A stretch of 64,000 nucleotides of DNA from Candidatus Uabimicrobium amorphum (GTDB taxonomy: Bacteria > Planctomycetota > Uabimicrobiia > Uabimicrobiales > Uabimicrobiaceae), in assembly GCF_009002475.1 (NCBI RefSeq), contig NZ_AP019860.1, forward strand, positions 2,356,001 to 2,420,000, written 5' to 3'. This document shows positions 26,612 through 36,705 of this stretch, piece after piece (within the stretch, counting starts at the first letter, position 1; every line of letters begins with the position of its first letter). The notes under the pieces were generated by a model. The model ran no database searches and was not told where the DNA came from. It worked only from the letters and a program-made list of their open reading frames with translations. The position numbers and the translations under genes are program-made.

Positions 26612-28453
26612 ATGCAAAACTCTAAACTTGATACAGGAAAAAAATACATAAAAGACTTATACTCTTCGGATTGTTTTTACAATATTCCAGAATACCAACG
26701 TCCATACGTGTGGGGAGAAGAACAAATTAACGTTTTGCTGGACGATTTATTCAATGCTTATGAAAATGGCGAAGAGAATAATGAGAGAAAAGAATACTTC
26801 ATTGGGTGCATGATTTGGAATTCTCGAAAAATCAATGAAAGTAAAATGAGCTATACTTGTCATGACATACTAGACGGTCAACAACGATTTATAACACTGT
26901 ACCTATTACAAGGTGTCATGCGAGATCTATCAACAAATAAGAAGCTGCAAAAAAAAGTTCAAGAGCGTTTAAGACAAGAGCAAGATGAGTTCGATGCAAT
27001 ACCTGCAAGAAGTAGAATTGAATTTTCTATTAGGGAAGATCGAGAGTTTCTAGAAAAATTTTTGTTAGAACCCGCAGGTACATTACTTGAAGAAGAATTA
27101 GAGATTATCATTGATGAAAGTGAGTCAATATCTGAAGCAAACATGGCAAGCGCTATTTTTACGATACAAGAATGGTTTCATGAGCATCGAAAATCTGATA
27201 ATTTCCAAGAGTTTTTAAACAATTTTTTCCGTTATATTTCCACAAAAGTTTTGACACTGTATTTGGCTACGCCTGACAATTTAGACGATGCATACAACCT
27301 ATTCACTGTTTTAAATAGCCGTGGTTTACAATTACAGATTGGAGATATTCTAAAAGCACAAAATCTACGGGAAATTTCAGATGCAAAAGTAAGAAAAAGA
27401 TACGCGGAAAAGTGGTTAGAGTACGAAAATGCGATAGAATCCCCTTACAGGAATTTTGATGACTTTTTATGGGCAATAGTAAACATAACAATGAAGTATC
27501 GCAGCGATGAAAATCAAAGCTTAAAAGGTGCTTTTGATTTTATGTACAAAAAAGAACTACTGTATAAAGGGAAAAAAACTTTTGACTACATAGAGACTTA
27601 TTTGAAACACTACCGAACGATCATGGAGGGTAATATTAGATCGCAAGATAATCGTTTTCTATTTAAAAACTTAGTTACTGTATTGAATTCCGTTTTTGGA
27701 AGTCAATATATACCACCACTAATGCACTATCTAGAATGCTTTGGAAACTACAAGGTTGTTGATTTTTTAATTAAGATTGACAATCTCTTTTCTGCGCATT
27801 GGTTATCTGGTAGGAGACAACTACAAACAAGAATATTTATCATACTACGTAAAATGGATGAGATATTAAAGCAAAAAGGTGACAAAAAAAGTCTAGTTGA
27901 TACTTTTTTGCAAGACGATGTTTTGAAATATGATTACGATGATAAAAATGCAAATACAATGCTTGACATCGAAGATTTTTTCACTTTATTGAGTGACGAA
28001 CCTTGGGGTAGTTTTGCTGGAACAAAAATTAACAAGACGAGATATTTGCTTTTGAAATTGGATATTTTAATGGGAGGAGAGAATACAAGACTACACTTTG
28101 AACGTACATCCTCCTCTGTTGAACATCTCATGCCACGCAAAATCAAAAACTCGAAATGGAAAGTCAAGCAAGAAGATCATAGTGAGTGGGTTCACAGTTT
28201 AGGGAATATCGTATTAATTGATCGTAAGAAAAATTCTGCTTTTAGCAATAAAAGCTATCCAGAAAAAAAAGAAATATACAAAAGTGTGATAGAAGCTAGA
28301 GCTAACACCAATTACGTTTTTATCAAATATCCACAATGGAATATTGAAGCGATAAAACAGAATCAAAAACGTATAGAAAAGGTTCTAAGGCAATATTATG
28401 AAGGGAATTCCATCGAAACCTTTCTTGAAATTAAAAAGAGTATCAATTCATAG
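26612..28453 (+). CDS. DUF262/DUF1524 protein, GmrSD-type nuclease
   Basis: I use ATG 26612 (AGGA 8 bases upstream) rather than an ATG inside the previous gene. The DUF262 N-domain has IPEYQRPYVWGEEQ and the ParB-like DILDGQQRFIT, which binds and hydrolyses NTP. The C-terminal DUF1524 domain has SVEHLMPRK, then HSLGNIVLIDRKKNSAFSNKSYPEKK: an HNH-type (His-Asn-Asn) nuclease. The family cuts modified phage DNA (type IV restriction, GmrSD) and has many variants. About 613 residues, complete. It follows the NACHT gene by 22 bases, so here it may be a downstream effector or an independent shield. Confidence 0.9.
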   Translation: MQNSKLDTGKKYIKDLYSSDCFYNIPEYQRPYVWGEEQINVLLDDLFNAYENGEENNERKEYFIGCMIWNSRKINESKMSYTCHDILDGQQRFITLYLLQGVMRDLSTNKKLQKKVQERLRQEQDEFDAIPARSRIEFSIREDREFLEKFLLEPAGTLLEEELEIIIDESESISEANMASAIFTIQEWFHEHRKSDNFQEFLNNFFRYISTKVLTLYLATPDNLDDAYNLFTVLNSRGLQLQIGDILKAQNLREISDAKVRKRYAEKWLEYENAIESPYRNFDDFLWAIVNITMKYRSDENQSLKGAFDFMYKKELLYKGKKTFDYIETYLKHYRTIMEGNIRSQDNRFLFKNLVTVLNSVFGSQYIPPLMHYLECFGNYKVVDFLIKIDNLFSAHWLSGRRQLQTRIFIILRKMDEILKQKGDKKSLVDTFLQDDVLKYDYDDKNANTMLDIEDFFTLLSDEPWGSFAGTKINKTRYLLLKLDILMGGENTRLHFERTSSSVEHLMPRKIKNSKWKVKQEDHSEWVHSLGNIVLIDRKKNSAFSNKSYPEKKEIYKSVIEARANTNYVFIKYPQWNIEAIKQNQKRIEKVLRQYYEGNSIETFLEIKKSINS

Positions 28454-28472
28454 TAGTAGTAAGAGTGTATTT

Positions 28473-28817
28473 ATGTATAAAAAAGGTACTGTAATAAAAC
28501 GACAACTACAAGGTTTTTGGGGGTTGTTCTTCAATCATATTGGCATTTATATTGGTAATGATAAAGTAATTCATTTTACAGGAACACAAAAAAAAGAACG
28601 CAGCGCTGTTATTTCCTTGGACGCTTTGGAACGTTTCGCATGCGGTTATAAAGTCTATGTTCACCGAGAACCAAATTGTCCACGGCATGGCGAAAATATA
28701 GCAAAAACAGCAAAGGAAGTTTTACAAAACAAAGCAAACATGTATAATAATAAGTACTCTTTTGTTTTAAAAAACTGTGAAGATTTTGTCAAATATTGTT
28801 ACGAAGCGGAGTATTAA
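28473..28817 (+). CDS. LRAT/NlpC-fold hydrolase or acyltransferase
   Basis: Starting at ATG 28473 gives 114 residues. NHIGIYIG (His22), VIHFTG (His34) and LKNCEDF (Cys102) are the catalytic layout of LRAT-type permuted papain-fold enzymes. These act on lipids or amide bonds; in bacterial conflict systems they are thought to attack membranes or cell wall. It lies 19 bases after the nuclease gene and one base before a small membrane protein, which could hold it at the membrane or act as immunity. Start choice: codons upstream overlap the nuclease gene. Confidence 0.75.
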   Translation: MYKKGTVIKRQLQGFWGLFFNHIGIYIGNDKVIHFTGTQKKERSAVISLDALERFACGYKVYVHREPNCPRHGENIAKTAKEVLQNKANMYNNKYSFVLKNCEDFVKYCYEAEY

Positions 28818-28818
28818 A

Positions 28819-28974
28819 ATGAAACAAGAATACGGAGATACTCAAAAAGATAAATTCTTAGATGGTGCTTCAACAACTGGTGTAATAGCTATATTGGGTG
28901 GAGCCATTCTTACATTCGGAGCACAAACTCTCAAGTGGCTATCTAATAATTCTAATAGTAATCAAGATTCGTAA
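28819..28974 (+). CDS. Small single-pass membrane protein
   Basis: A 51-residue protein (ATG 28819) with one hydrophobic helix (GVIAILGGAILTFGAQTL) between a charged N-terminus and a polar Asn/Ser tail. It begins one base after the LRAT-like gene, so it is the last gene of the plus-strand operon. It may be an anchor, pore or antidote for the LRAT-like enzyme. No family is recognised. Confidence 0.6.
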   Translation: MKQEYGDTQKDKFLDGASTTGVIAILGGAILTFGAQTLKWLSNNSNSNQDS

Positions 28975-28987
28975 CCCATAAATTCTA

Positions 28988-29347
28988 TTAATTAAACCAG
29001 GCACGAGCTTTATCTTGTGCCTGGATACGATGTTTTTCTCTTATGTTGGTTGCTATTGTTCCCATTGCCCAAATTAGCATTCCTAAATCATCAGTAAAAC
29101 CAATCAGTGGCAAAAAATCAGGGATAATATCTATAGGACTAATAAAGTATCCTAAAGCCCCTAAAATAATTAACTTGGCTTTTTGGGGAGTGTTTTCATC
29201 TTGGAAACAGTAATATAAGACTAAAGCTTTTTCCACTAGCTCATAACCGGCTATTTTAGCAAAGCTTTTTAACTTGTCCCAAAAATTCTTATCCGAATAC
29301 TGCTCACGGTACTTTTCATTTTCACTACGATATTTTTGCTCAGACAT
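28988..29347 (-). CDS. DUF1232 (YkvA-like) membrane-associated protein
   Basis: A 119-residue protein starting at MSEQKYR. The signature ALGYFISPIDIIPDFLPLIGFTDDLG is DUF1232, a short hydrophobic hairpin that associates with membranes. Function is unknown in the family. It ends the three-gene minus-strand unit with the YaaW-like gene and converges on the plus-strand operon. Confidence 0.85.
   Translation of the reverse strand: MSEQKYRSENEKYREQYSDKNFWDKLKSFAKIAGYELVEKALVLYYCFQDENTPQKAKLIILGALGYFISPIDIIPDFLPLIGFTDDLGMLIWAMGTIATNIREKHRIQAQDKARAWFN
28997..29024. terminator. Hairpin at convergent gene ends
   Basis: CCAGGCAC and GTGCCTGG form an 8-bp stem around a 12-base loop. It is inside the last codons of the DUF1232 gene and may stop transcription of the opposite operon. 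There is no clear T-run. Confidence 0.35.
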
Positions 29348-29364
29348 TTTAATACCTCGCAAAA

Positions 29365-30204
29365 TTAATGTTTACTAACGGGCAAATATAAATAACTTTT
29401 TTCTTTTGTATTTGTAAATTTGTTCTCTTCTAATTGTTTTCGCAGGTTATTGTCAAAATATTTATGCCTTTCCAAAAAATTACTACTATTGCAGGTATCT
29501 TCTTTAATTTTTTGCGTCTTTTTCCAATAAGATTCTATTTTGATCAAGTGTTGATCTGGAAAAGAAGTTAAAGGTGAGTCAATTAACTGCATTTTTTTAT
29601 AAATATTATCGTAAATTGGTTTATGATCTTCAATAACATGATTTTTACTTTTCCCCTGCAAAACCAAACAAATTTGTTCACCAATACAATTCTTAGCAAT
29701 ACAACGAAGCAAACGCATGGTGTTTTCGTAGTTTTTTAGTAACTCTATCTGGCTTTGCGATTGCAAAAAATTTTCTAAAGAAGCTAGTCCGTTAATGAAG
29801 TGCTCTTCCGATTTTCGCAAAAATTTATGATTATTTTCAGCTCTCTTCAAGTATTTGAAGCCTACGCAAGTATCTTTTTCTAGTTCGACATACTGCATTT
29901 TTATTAGTAGGTCCATTTTATCGTTTAAAGCATTTAGCGATATGGTATGTTGTAGCAAAGTTGATTGAATTTCTTGAAATTTTTTTTGCATGTAAATTAA
30001 AGTAGCGGCCTGCAAACCATTTGAAAGTATATCAAAGCTACTAATTGCACGTGTGAAATCAAGATTTCTACCATCCACTTCTTGAAGATGCGCATAAATC
30101 TCCCCATTTAATCTTCTAACAACACCTCCATTACGAACTAATGTTTTATTTTGTAAGCCTTCTTCTATATCAGGAGGTATGTCTAAAACAACTTCTACAT
30201 TCAT
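29365..30204 (-). CDS. Unknown helical protein in YaaW-like operon
   Basis: A 279-residue protein. The N-terminus (VVLDIPPDIEEGLQNKTLVRNGGVVRRLNG) is a short beta-rich segment. Next come helices with coiled-coil character (IYMQKKFQEIQSTLLQHTISLNALNDKMDLLIKM) and a helical C-domain. I do not recognise the family. It sits 3 bases after the YaaW-like gene and 17 bases before DUF1232, so the three are one transcript. Proteins of this layout appear beside membrane-active toxins, but that is a guess. Confidence 0.6.
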   Translation of the reverse strand: MNVEVVLDIPPDIEEGLQNKTLVRNGGVVRRLNGEIYAHLQEVDGRNLDFTRAISSFDILSNGLQAATLIYMQKKFQEIQSTLLQHTISLNALNDKMDLLIKMQYVELEKDTCVGFKYLKRAENNHKFLRKSEEHFINGLASLENFLQSQSQIELLKNYENTMRLLRCIAKNCIGEQICLVLQGKSKNHVIEDHKPIYDNIYKKMQLIDSPLTSFPDQHLIKIESYWKKTQKIKEDTCNSSNFLERHKYFDNNLRKQLEENKFTNTKEKSYLYLPVSKH

Positions 30205-30207
30205 ATA

Positions 30208-30876
30208 TTAATCTCCAAATTCTAAACGTATTAAAGATGTTTCAATCACCGTGGGTACTATTTTACGATAGGCCGGGCCTGCTAAATCTATTACCGTCCA
30301 ACTCCACATTATAACGTTTATAATGGGAATAGCAGTTGTTACAATAGTAGCTCCTCGTTTCGCCAATTCACGCGCAGCAAAACGAGCGGCTATTCTTGTC
30401 ATAATTTGTTGTATAATTTGAGTAGCAACTTGTCTACCAACTGTGGATATCAAGGTTGTAACTACTGAACCGCTGGTAAGAATAATTGAGCTACGGCTTT
30501 TGTATTTTTTCGAGGCTTTTAACAAAATATTTTGGATATCTCTACGTTCTTCAGGAGAGGCCTTTTGTAATATTTCATGAGACATTTTATCTAAAATTGC
30601 CTGTTCAATTTTTAATACGCTGTTTGTTTTTATCACATCTTTTTTGATTTTCATTTGAGATGCGACTTTTTGTACTAAATCAAGATAATTTGCCGCTCCC
30701 CAAATCCAGTAACCGATACCGTTTGATCCATCATATAAAATCTGCTCTACTAGTTTTTCTATAGGTTGAGAGTCTTGTATTTTGTGCCTTTTGTATATCT
30801 CTCTTAATTTTTGCTTGTTAGATTTTTTATATAAGTAAACAAGGTCACGATTGTGTATATTTTCTGATACGCTCAT
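30208..30876 (-). CDS. YaaW/UPF0174-like protein
   Basis: A 222-residue protein. The N-terminal half is charged and helical (RDLVYLYKKSNKQKLREIY). The C-terminal half is hydrophobic with small residues (IAARFAARELAKRGATIVTT). It ends with TVIDLAGPAYRKIVPTVIETSLIRLE, the hallmark close of YaaW-type proteins. Family function is poorly known; the hydrophobic part probably inserts in membranes. First gene of a three-gene operon. Confidence 0.7.
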   Translation of the reverse strand: MSVSENIHNRDLVYLYKKSNKQKLREIYKRHKIQDSQPIEKLVEQILYDGSNGIGYWIWGAANYLDLVQKVASQMKIKKDVIKTNSVLKIEQAILDKMSHEILQKASPEERRDIQNILLKASKKYKSRSSIILTSGSVVTTLISTVGRQVATQIIQQIMTRIAARFAARELAKRGATIVTTAIPIINVIMWSWTVIDLAGPAYRKIVPTVIETSLIRLEFGD

Positions 30877-31080
30877 TACACTCTCCGCAGTTTAAATATC
30901 TTTAAATATCCTTTAAAAAATTTGATTTCGATAGTGGTAAATGCATTTCCCAAGAAAATTTTCCCCAATGAATTAAACTTCTTTTTTCCATTCTTCAAAA
31001 TTCGCAGTACATCTTTAACAGAACTATTTTTATTAGACTCTACACATACTACTTTTTAGTTTTTATCGCCACAACTTATG

Positions 31081-31314
31081 TCACATTTTGTGGTATAAAA
31101 TGACTTTTTCTTTGTTAAGATATAAGCTTTTAAGTTTTCTCTCTGGTGTTTTGAAGGTAATAGCCTTATCCGTTTTGTCATCAATATCGTAGTTTTCTAG
31201 TTCTAAATAATGCGAGTGTATTTCTTTAAGTTTTCCGCAAACACTTAACTTAAGCGAAATCATAAAGTGATACTCTTTTCCAACCTCTAAATTAGGCAAA
31301 TCAATATTTATCAT
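31081..31314 (-). CDS. Hypothetical small protein
   Basis: A 77-residue, beta-rich sequence (LEVGKEYHFMISLKLSV...HYLELENYDID) without recognisable family. The start has a possible AAGGAG about 10 bases upstream. It lies directly downstream of the decayed zinc-ribbon gene on the same strand, so it may once have formed an operon with it. Confidence 0.5.
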   Translation of the reverse strand: MINIDLPNLEVGKEYHFMISLKLSVCGKLKEIHSHYLELENYDIDDKTDKAITFKTPERKLKSLYLNKEKVILYHKM

Positions 31315-31337
31315 AAAAGTACTCCTTAATTATATAG

Positions 31338-31670
31338 TTATTCTAATGACAACTGTTCATTTTCGTAGTTGGAATCGGAAATAAATGTAAGCCCATCTTT
31401 ATAGTATTCGTAAGTTTCTCGATTTTCTATAAGCCAACCACCGTTATTTTCATATAACTATACAGAAGCAAGCTTTTTTCTTCTGGCTCCCCGTACTAAA
31501 TTTTCAACTCAACATGCTTCTGTGTAATATCCGTATAAATTACCGGACATAAGAAACTCATATTGTGCACTTAATTCAGAGTTGACACATTTCTGGCTTA
31601 GTACTCGCTTCTAGATTTTCACCACACATAAAACAAAATACAGACTCTGGTACCTAATTCTCATAATAAC
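31338..31670 (-). pseudogene. Decayed zinc-ribbon protein
   Basis: No frame is open, but pieces join into one protein. ESVFCFMCGENLEASTKPEMC supplies a zinc-ribbon half in one frame. After a shift the next piece reads SAQYEFLMSGNLYGYYTEAC, then a TGA, VENLVRGARRKKLASV, then a TAG, LYENNGGWLIENRETYEYY and onward to the natural stop at 31338. At least three stops and one frameshift are visible. It has the pattern of recent, ongoing decay. Confidence 0.6.
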
Positions 31671-31820
31671 ATTGCATAAATAAAGGTTTCATCTACCTTT
31701 TAGCATAATAAATTTGCGAATTTGCCTTTTATTTTCCACCAAATTTTGGTTGTATTTATTATACAAAAAAAAGATTTGCTGAAAAGTTTTAAAATATATG
31801 AGCTCTATAGGAGAAAATCC

Positions 31821-32417
31821 ATGAACATTCGAGAGATACAGTCAATATTGAACAGCATGGTGGAGCGCAGCCAAAATTGGGTACAAAACAATGTAAAAAT
31901 TCCTAATGAACGTGTTTACCATCATCTCTTTTCATCTTTATTAACAGAACATTGTAACGATAAAGGCCTTGATATTTGGGAGTCTCTCATTATTTCGCCA
32001 GAACATAAAACAGAACAGCAGTTCTCATGGAGTGAAGTACAACTGGGTAGCGTTACAAATACAAGAAAAAAAGCACTTGGTAATGGGCGTGCTGGCAACA
32101 TTGACTTAGCTATTCTTGATAAAAAAACTATCTTTATCGAGTGGAAGGGACCACAAGTATTTAAGAAAAAGGACGTTGCACAAACAGTAATAAAACTGCT
32201 ATCTCAAAAAGATAAGGCGATCAAAATTTTAGCAGCTATTACCATTACAACTCCTAGCGGTAGAAAAAATCACATGGATACAAATACTGAACGTTTGCAA
32301 GAAGAGATTGATTTTGCGTGCAAAGTTCTACGTCTGAAGAAACCGCAAAACTTTTATGTGTATGTTACATGTGTAGATCGCGAAGAATGTCACAGAATTC
32401 ATTGGGGAAAGTATTAG
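31821..32417 (+). CDS. PD-(D/E)xK nuclease-like protein
   Basis: Start ATG 31821 with AGGAG 7 bases upstream; the open frame runs 33 codons further but without support. The 198 residues contain GNIDLAIL (Asp95) and FIEWKG (Glu107, Lys109), the D...ExK layout of restriction-endonuclease-fold proteins, preceded by a helix. It stands 112 bases before a helicase-nuclease gene on the same strand, so the two may be a pair. Substrate unknown. Confidence 0.65.
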   Translation: MNIREIQSILNSMVERSQNWVQNNVKIPNERVYHHLFSSLLTEHCNDKGLDIWESLIISPEHKTEQQFSWSEVQLGSVTNTRKKALGNGRAGNIDLAILDKKTIFIEWKGPQVFKKKDVAQTVIKLLSQKDKAIKILAAITITTPSGRKNHMDTNTERLQEEIDFACKVLRLKKPQNFYVYVTCVDREECHRIHWGKY

Positions 32418-32529
32418 TTGTAAAAAAACAGTTGCGGAGCGGAAAATAGTATTGTAATGATTAAACAAAAAGTACCAGAAACGTTATAAAATAGTTATTT
32501 GGGGTGTGATCTATTAAGTAGAGGTTGAA

Positions 32530-35500
32530 ATGTGTGCATATGACAATGTAAAAAGAGCTTGCGAAGAATGGAAAACAAGTTTAATAGATGTTTCGCGTAG
32601 GAATAATCTTCTTTATTTTCGAAAGCTAAAAAGAGGAACGCTAGATTTATCTGAAATCGAGATAAAAAATTAAATCCACTTTTAAAAAACAAAGCGCTTA
32701 AGTTTCATAAATTATTCGATGAAGATGATATTCAAGATAAAATAAATCAAGCTATTTATATTAGTCGTAAAGCAAGACAAAATTTAGAAGAAAGAGGACT
32801 TGAAACATTATTTTTAACTTTTGGTACTGTAACTTGGAGTTCGTCTGAAAACAAAAATGAGGCAAATGCACCTTTGCTATTGTTACCTACAAAAGTAGAG
32901 TATCGGTCGGGAGATAATTTAAACTCGGCCTTGAAACCGCAAGGAGATTTTCAACTAAATACAGTGTTAATCCACTACTGGCAAGAGAGTTTACAAATTT
33001 CCTTGGATGCGGATGAGTTAATCAACAGTTATACTGACAGCAACGGTTTGTTGAGTATTGATGAGGTATTTAATGAAGTTGCTAGTTTAGAATCCAAAAT
33101 CAAAGGACTTAAAATTAATCGTAATCAAAAATACCTTGCCAATTTTTCTTTCCAAAAAATGGCGATGGTGAATGATTTAACTGAAAATATAGACAAATTT
33201 GTTAATCATAAAATTATTGCAGCTGTTTGTGGCGATAGGAGTTGTCGTGATCTTTTGGCTAAGAGATCTAGCGAGTGCTCATACAGTGAATTAGATAAAA
33301 AATCTCCCGATAAGGATTTTTTGATTTTGGATGCAGACTCTAGTCAACAAGCGGTTATTGAAAATGTCCTTAAAGGACAAAATGGTCTAATCCAAGGTCC
33401 ACCGGGAACAGGAAAAAGTCAGACTATTGCTAATATGATAGCTTCTCTTATTGCAAATAAGAAGAAAGTTCTTTTTGTGGCAGAAAAGAGGGCGGCATTA
33501 GATGCTGTAAAGAAAAGACTAAGTGATGTAAATCTTGGTAAGATATTATTTGATGTACATGGAGCCGATGTATCGAGAAAAGAAGTTATAAAAAAGATTA
33601 GAAATACACTGGAACAAATAGCTGAAGCACCACCTGTTGACTACCAAAAAATCCATCGACGTTACACCGAAAAAAGAAATTCTCTCAACACTCATGTCGA
33701 AAGCCTACATAAAAAGCGTGATCTATGTAGTATGAGCATTTTTGAATTACGTTCCGTAATAACAGGGATGAGTAAGAATTTTAAGGCCATAAAAACAAAA
33801 TGGAGACACAGAACTCTAGAAAGAATTAGTGATAAAATTGAACAAGTGTATAAAGATATCGAAGTTTTAAAAACTTATTCTTCCATAACCTTAAGAACAA
33901 ACACTTCACCTTGGATTGGTAGCAAAATAAGGGACTCAAGCACTATAGCAAAAGTCAATGACTTGGTAGCTTTAACGTTGCAAGACTGGGCAAAATTTTC
34001 TAGTGGAGTGGAGAAGCTAAAGAGTCGCTATAAAATAAAAACAGAGTCTTTGTCTGAACTCAAAGAAGTGTGGAAAACTTTTGGGGTAACAGCTCTAATG
34101 ATTAAGAAGTACCACGGTGAAATTTTTAAATATAACCACCTTAGATTAGCAAGATCTTTAGCCCCAGCAAAAGGCAATGTTTTTTCACGTTCTTTACATT
34201 GGATTTTTGATGAAGAATATCGTGAAGCATACAGTCAAGTTCGTAGTTCTTTGAGACAAGAAACGATAAAAACAGACACTTTTCGCGATGTTTTGAAGAA
34301 AAAATTTGGACCACCCTCAAAAAAAGTTTTTCAAGATATATTATTACTGCTCAAACTAAAAAAGTCATGGATAAGTTTTGGAGTGGAAGAATGGCCACTA
34401 GAAGTCAAGTATTTTCGAGATTTTAACGAAAAAATAGAGAGTATTTACAATTTAGTAGAAAATATAAGTTCTCTGTTACAACGAGATGACCTATTAAGTG
34501 TGCCTGTTAGCCAATTATCAACAATGCTAGAGCAGCTAGAAGAAGATCAAGCTACACCATACCAGTTAATAGATTGGTTAAAAAGTAAAGAAAATTTACA
34601 ATTTCTAGGTGTAGACAATGTATTGTCGGAATTGGATAAATTAGAATTTTCAATTGACACTTGGGAAGAAGGTTTTCGTTATGCATGGTTAAAATCTTGT
34701 CATGATCACTTTGCTACTAGTGAACCGTATTTACAGTCTTTTGTGGGAAAAAAACATAGTGAGGACGTTGTAAAATTTCAAACCTCTGATCAACAACGTT
34801 TGCAGATCGCACCATATAGAATTCAAAAAATTCATGCTCATTGGGCTGTAGAAATGATGGATCTTTATCCAGAACAAACAGATATTATAAGAAAAGAAAC
34901 TAAGAAAAAAACGCGTCATATGCCATTACGCAAACTAATTAGCAAAACATCCTCAGTTTTAACCGTTGTATGTCCTTGTTGGATGGCGAGTCCTTTGTCA
35001 ATAAGTCAGTTGCTTGAGGCTGAGAAATATTTTGATGTAGTTATTTTCGATGAAGCTAGCCAAATACTACCACAAGATGCTGTGTCATCGATAGTTCGGG
35101 GTAAGCAATTAGTTGTTGCAGGTGATAGTAAACAGTTGCCACCAACGACTTTCTTTGCTGCTGGAATGTCTGATGTAGAGGATGAAGATTCTAATGTACA
35201 AGGCTTTGAGAGTTTGTTAGATATTTTGTCTACTTTTCTGAATCGTTGGGATCTAAGATGGCATTACCGCAGTCAAGACGAACGACTAATCGCTTTTTCT
35301 AATCACTATGTCTATAACGATAGATTAGTTACATTTCCAGGAACAGGGGGAGTAGCACCTTTGTCACATGAACTTGTAGATCATAAAGAGAATGTAGATC
35401 GGCAAGAACAAAGTTCAGCTACTGAAGTAAATAGGGTTGTTGAATTAATTATTCAACATTCTGAAAATTATTCCAATCAGTCTTTAGGTGTAGTTGCTTT

Positions 35501-36533
35501 AAGTATAAAACATGCGGAAAGAATTCAATCAGCTTTGGATACCTACATTAGAAACAACCCTGTAAACAATGCATTTTTTGCCGAAGAGGGTAGTGAACAT
35601 TTTTTTATTAAAAATCTTGAACGTGTGCAGGGAGATGAGCGAGATCATATTATGATCTCTGTTGGATATGGAAAAAATAGAGCTGGTGTTTTACGTCATA
35701 ACTTTGGCCCAATTAACAAACAAGGTGGTGAACGAAGATTGAATGTACTAGTGACCAGAGCACGCCAAAGAATTACAGTTGTTTCATCTTTTACACACCA
35801 AGATATAGACTTACAAAAAACAAAAGCGGAAGGTGCCAAATTACTGAAATATTATTTAGAGTATGCAATCAATGGTGGACATATATTAGGAGATGATTAT
35901 CAACATCGCGAAGATACTATGAATGCTTTTGAACTCGACGTTCATGAAGCTCTTACTGATCGTGGAATGAAACTTCTACCGCAGTTTGGAGTAGGGAATT
36001 ACAAGTTAGATTTCGCAGTGCAACATCCAAAAAAACCAGGGCTTAAAGTGCTTGCAATAGAGTGTGATGGAGTGACATATCACTCCGCCTATACTGCAAG
36101 AGAGAGAGATCGTTTACGCCAGCAACAGTTAGAAGCTATTGGTTGGAATTTTTGCCGCATATGGTCAACAGATTGGTTTTTAAGAAAAGAAGAAGAAATC
36201 AACCGTGTGGTAAAAGCTTATGAAAACGCCTTGACAATAAGTGATAAAAAACAAGTAAAGAAAAAAGTTGTGAGTGCAACAGTTGCCCCAATAGTCCCTA
36301 CAAAACGTCCTACTAGAAGTGCATCAAAACCACGTTTTGAAAAAGGAACAAAAATAGGAAGTCACTCAAGGCTAACTTTACAAAAGTTACTGAAATGGAT
36401 TGAGTCAGATGGTAAGAATAGAACGAAAGATGAATTGTTTTCTGAGATGATGAAAGAACTTGGTTATAAAAAAAGAGGTTCGAACATTGTTAAAATACTC
36501 AATGAAGTAATTGAGAAACGAAAGAGAAGATAA
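32530..36533 (+). CDS. COG1112-type SF1 helicase with C-terminal endonuclease domain (frameshifted near 5' end)
   Basis: ATG 32530 reads MCAYDNVKRACEEWKTSLID...LSEIEIKN and stops at 32671. The -1 frame continues LNPLLKNKALKF and stays open to 36533, so about 1330 residues are split at an A6 run. The N-domain is DUF4011-like (SLIDVSRRNNLLYF). The helicase has GPPGTGKSQT, FDEASQILPQD, AGDSKQLPP, WHYRSQDERL, RVQGDERD and NVLVTRARQ. The C-terminus (KLDFAVQHP...AIECDGVTYHSAYTARERD...WSTDWF) is a Vsr/DUF559-like nuclease. Such helicase-nuclease fusions are frequent in defence islands. The shift is a mutation, a sequencing error or A-AAA-AAT slippage; the rest of the frame is intact over 3.8 kb. Confidence 0.85.
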
Positions 36534-36705
36534 GTTATTTTGGTCTCGGCAATATGTGGTATTCCAAAACAAATCGCAGTTAACATCGTGAAAGAACAAC
36601 TAACCAAGGTCTAACATGTACAATTCGACGAAATGTTAGTGTTACTTGAGGAGGATGATACAACGTACCTTCTTTGGCACTTTGTCAATTTTTTAGGAAA
36701 ATAAA

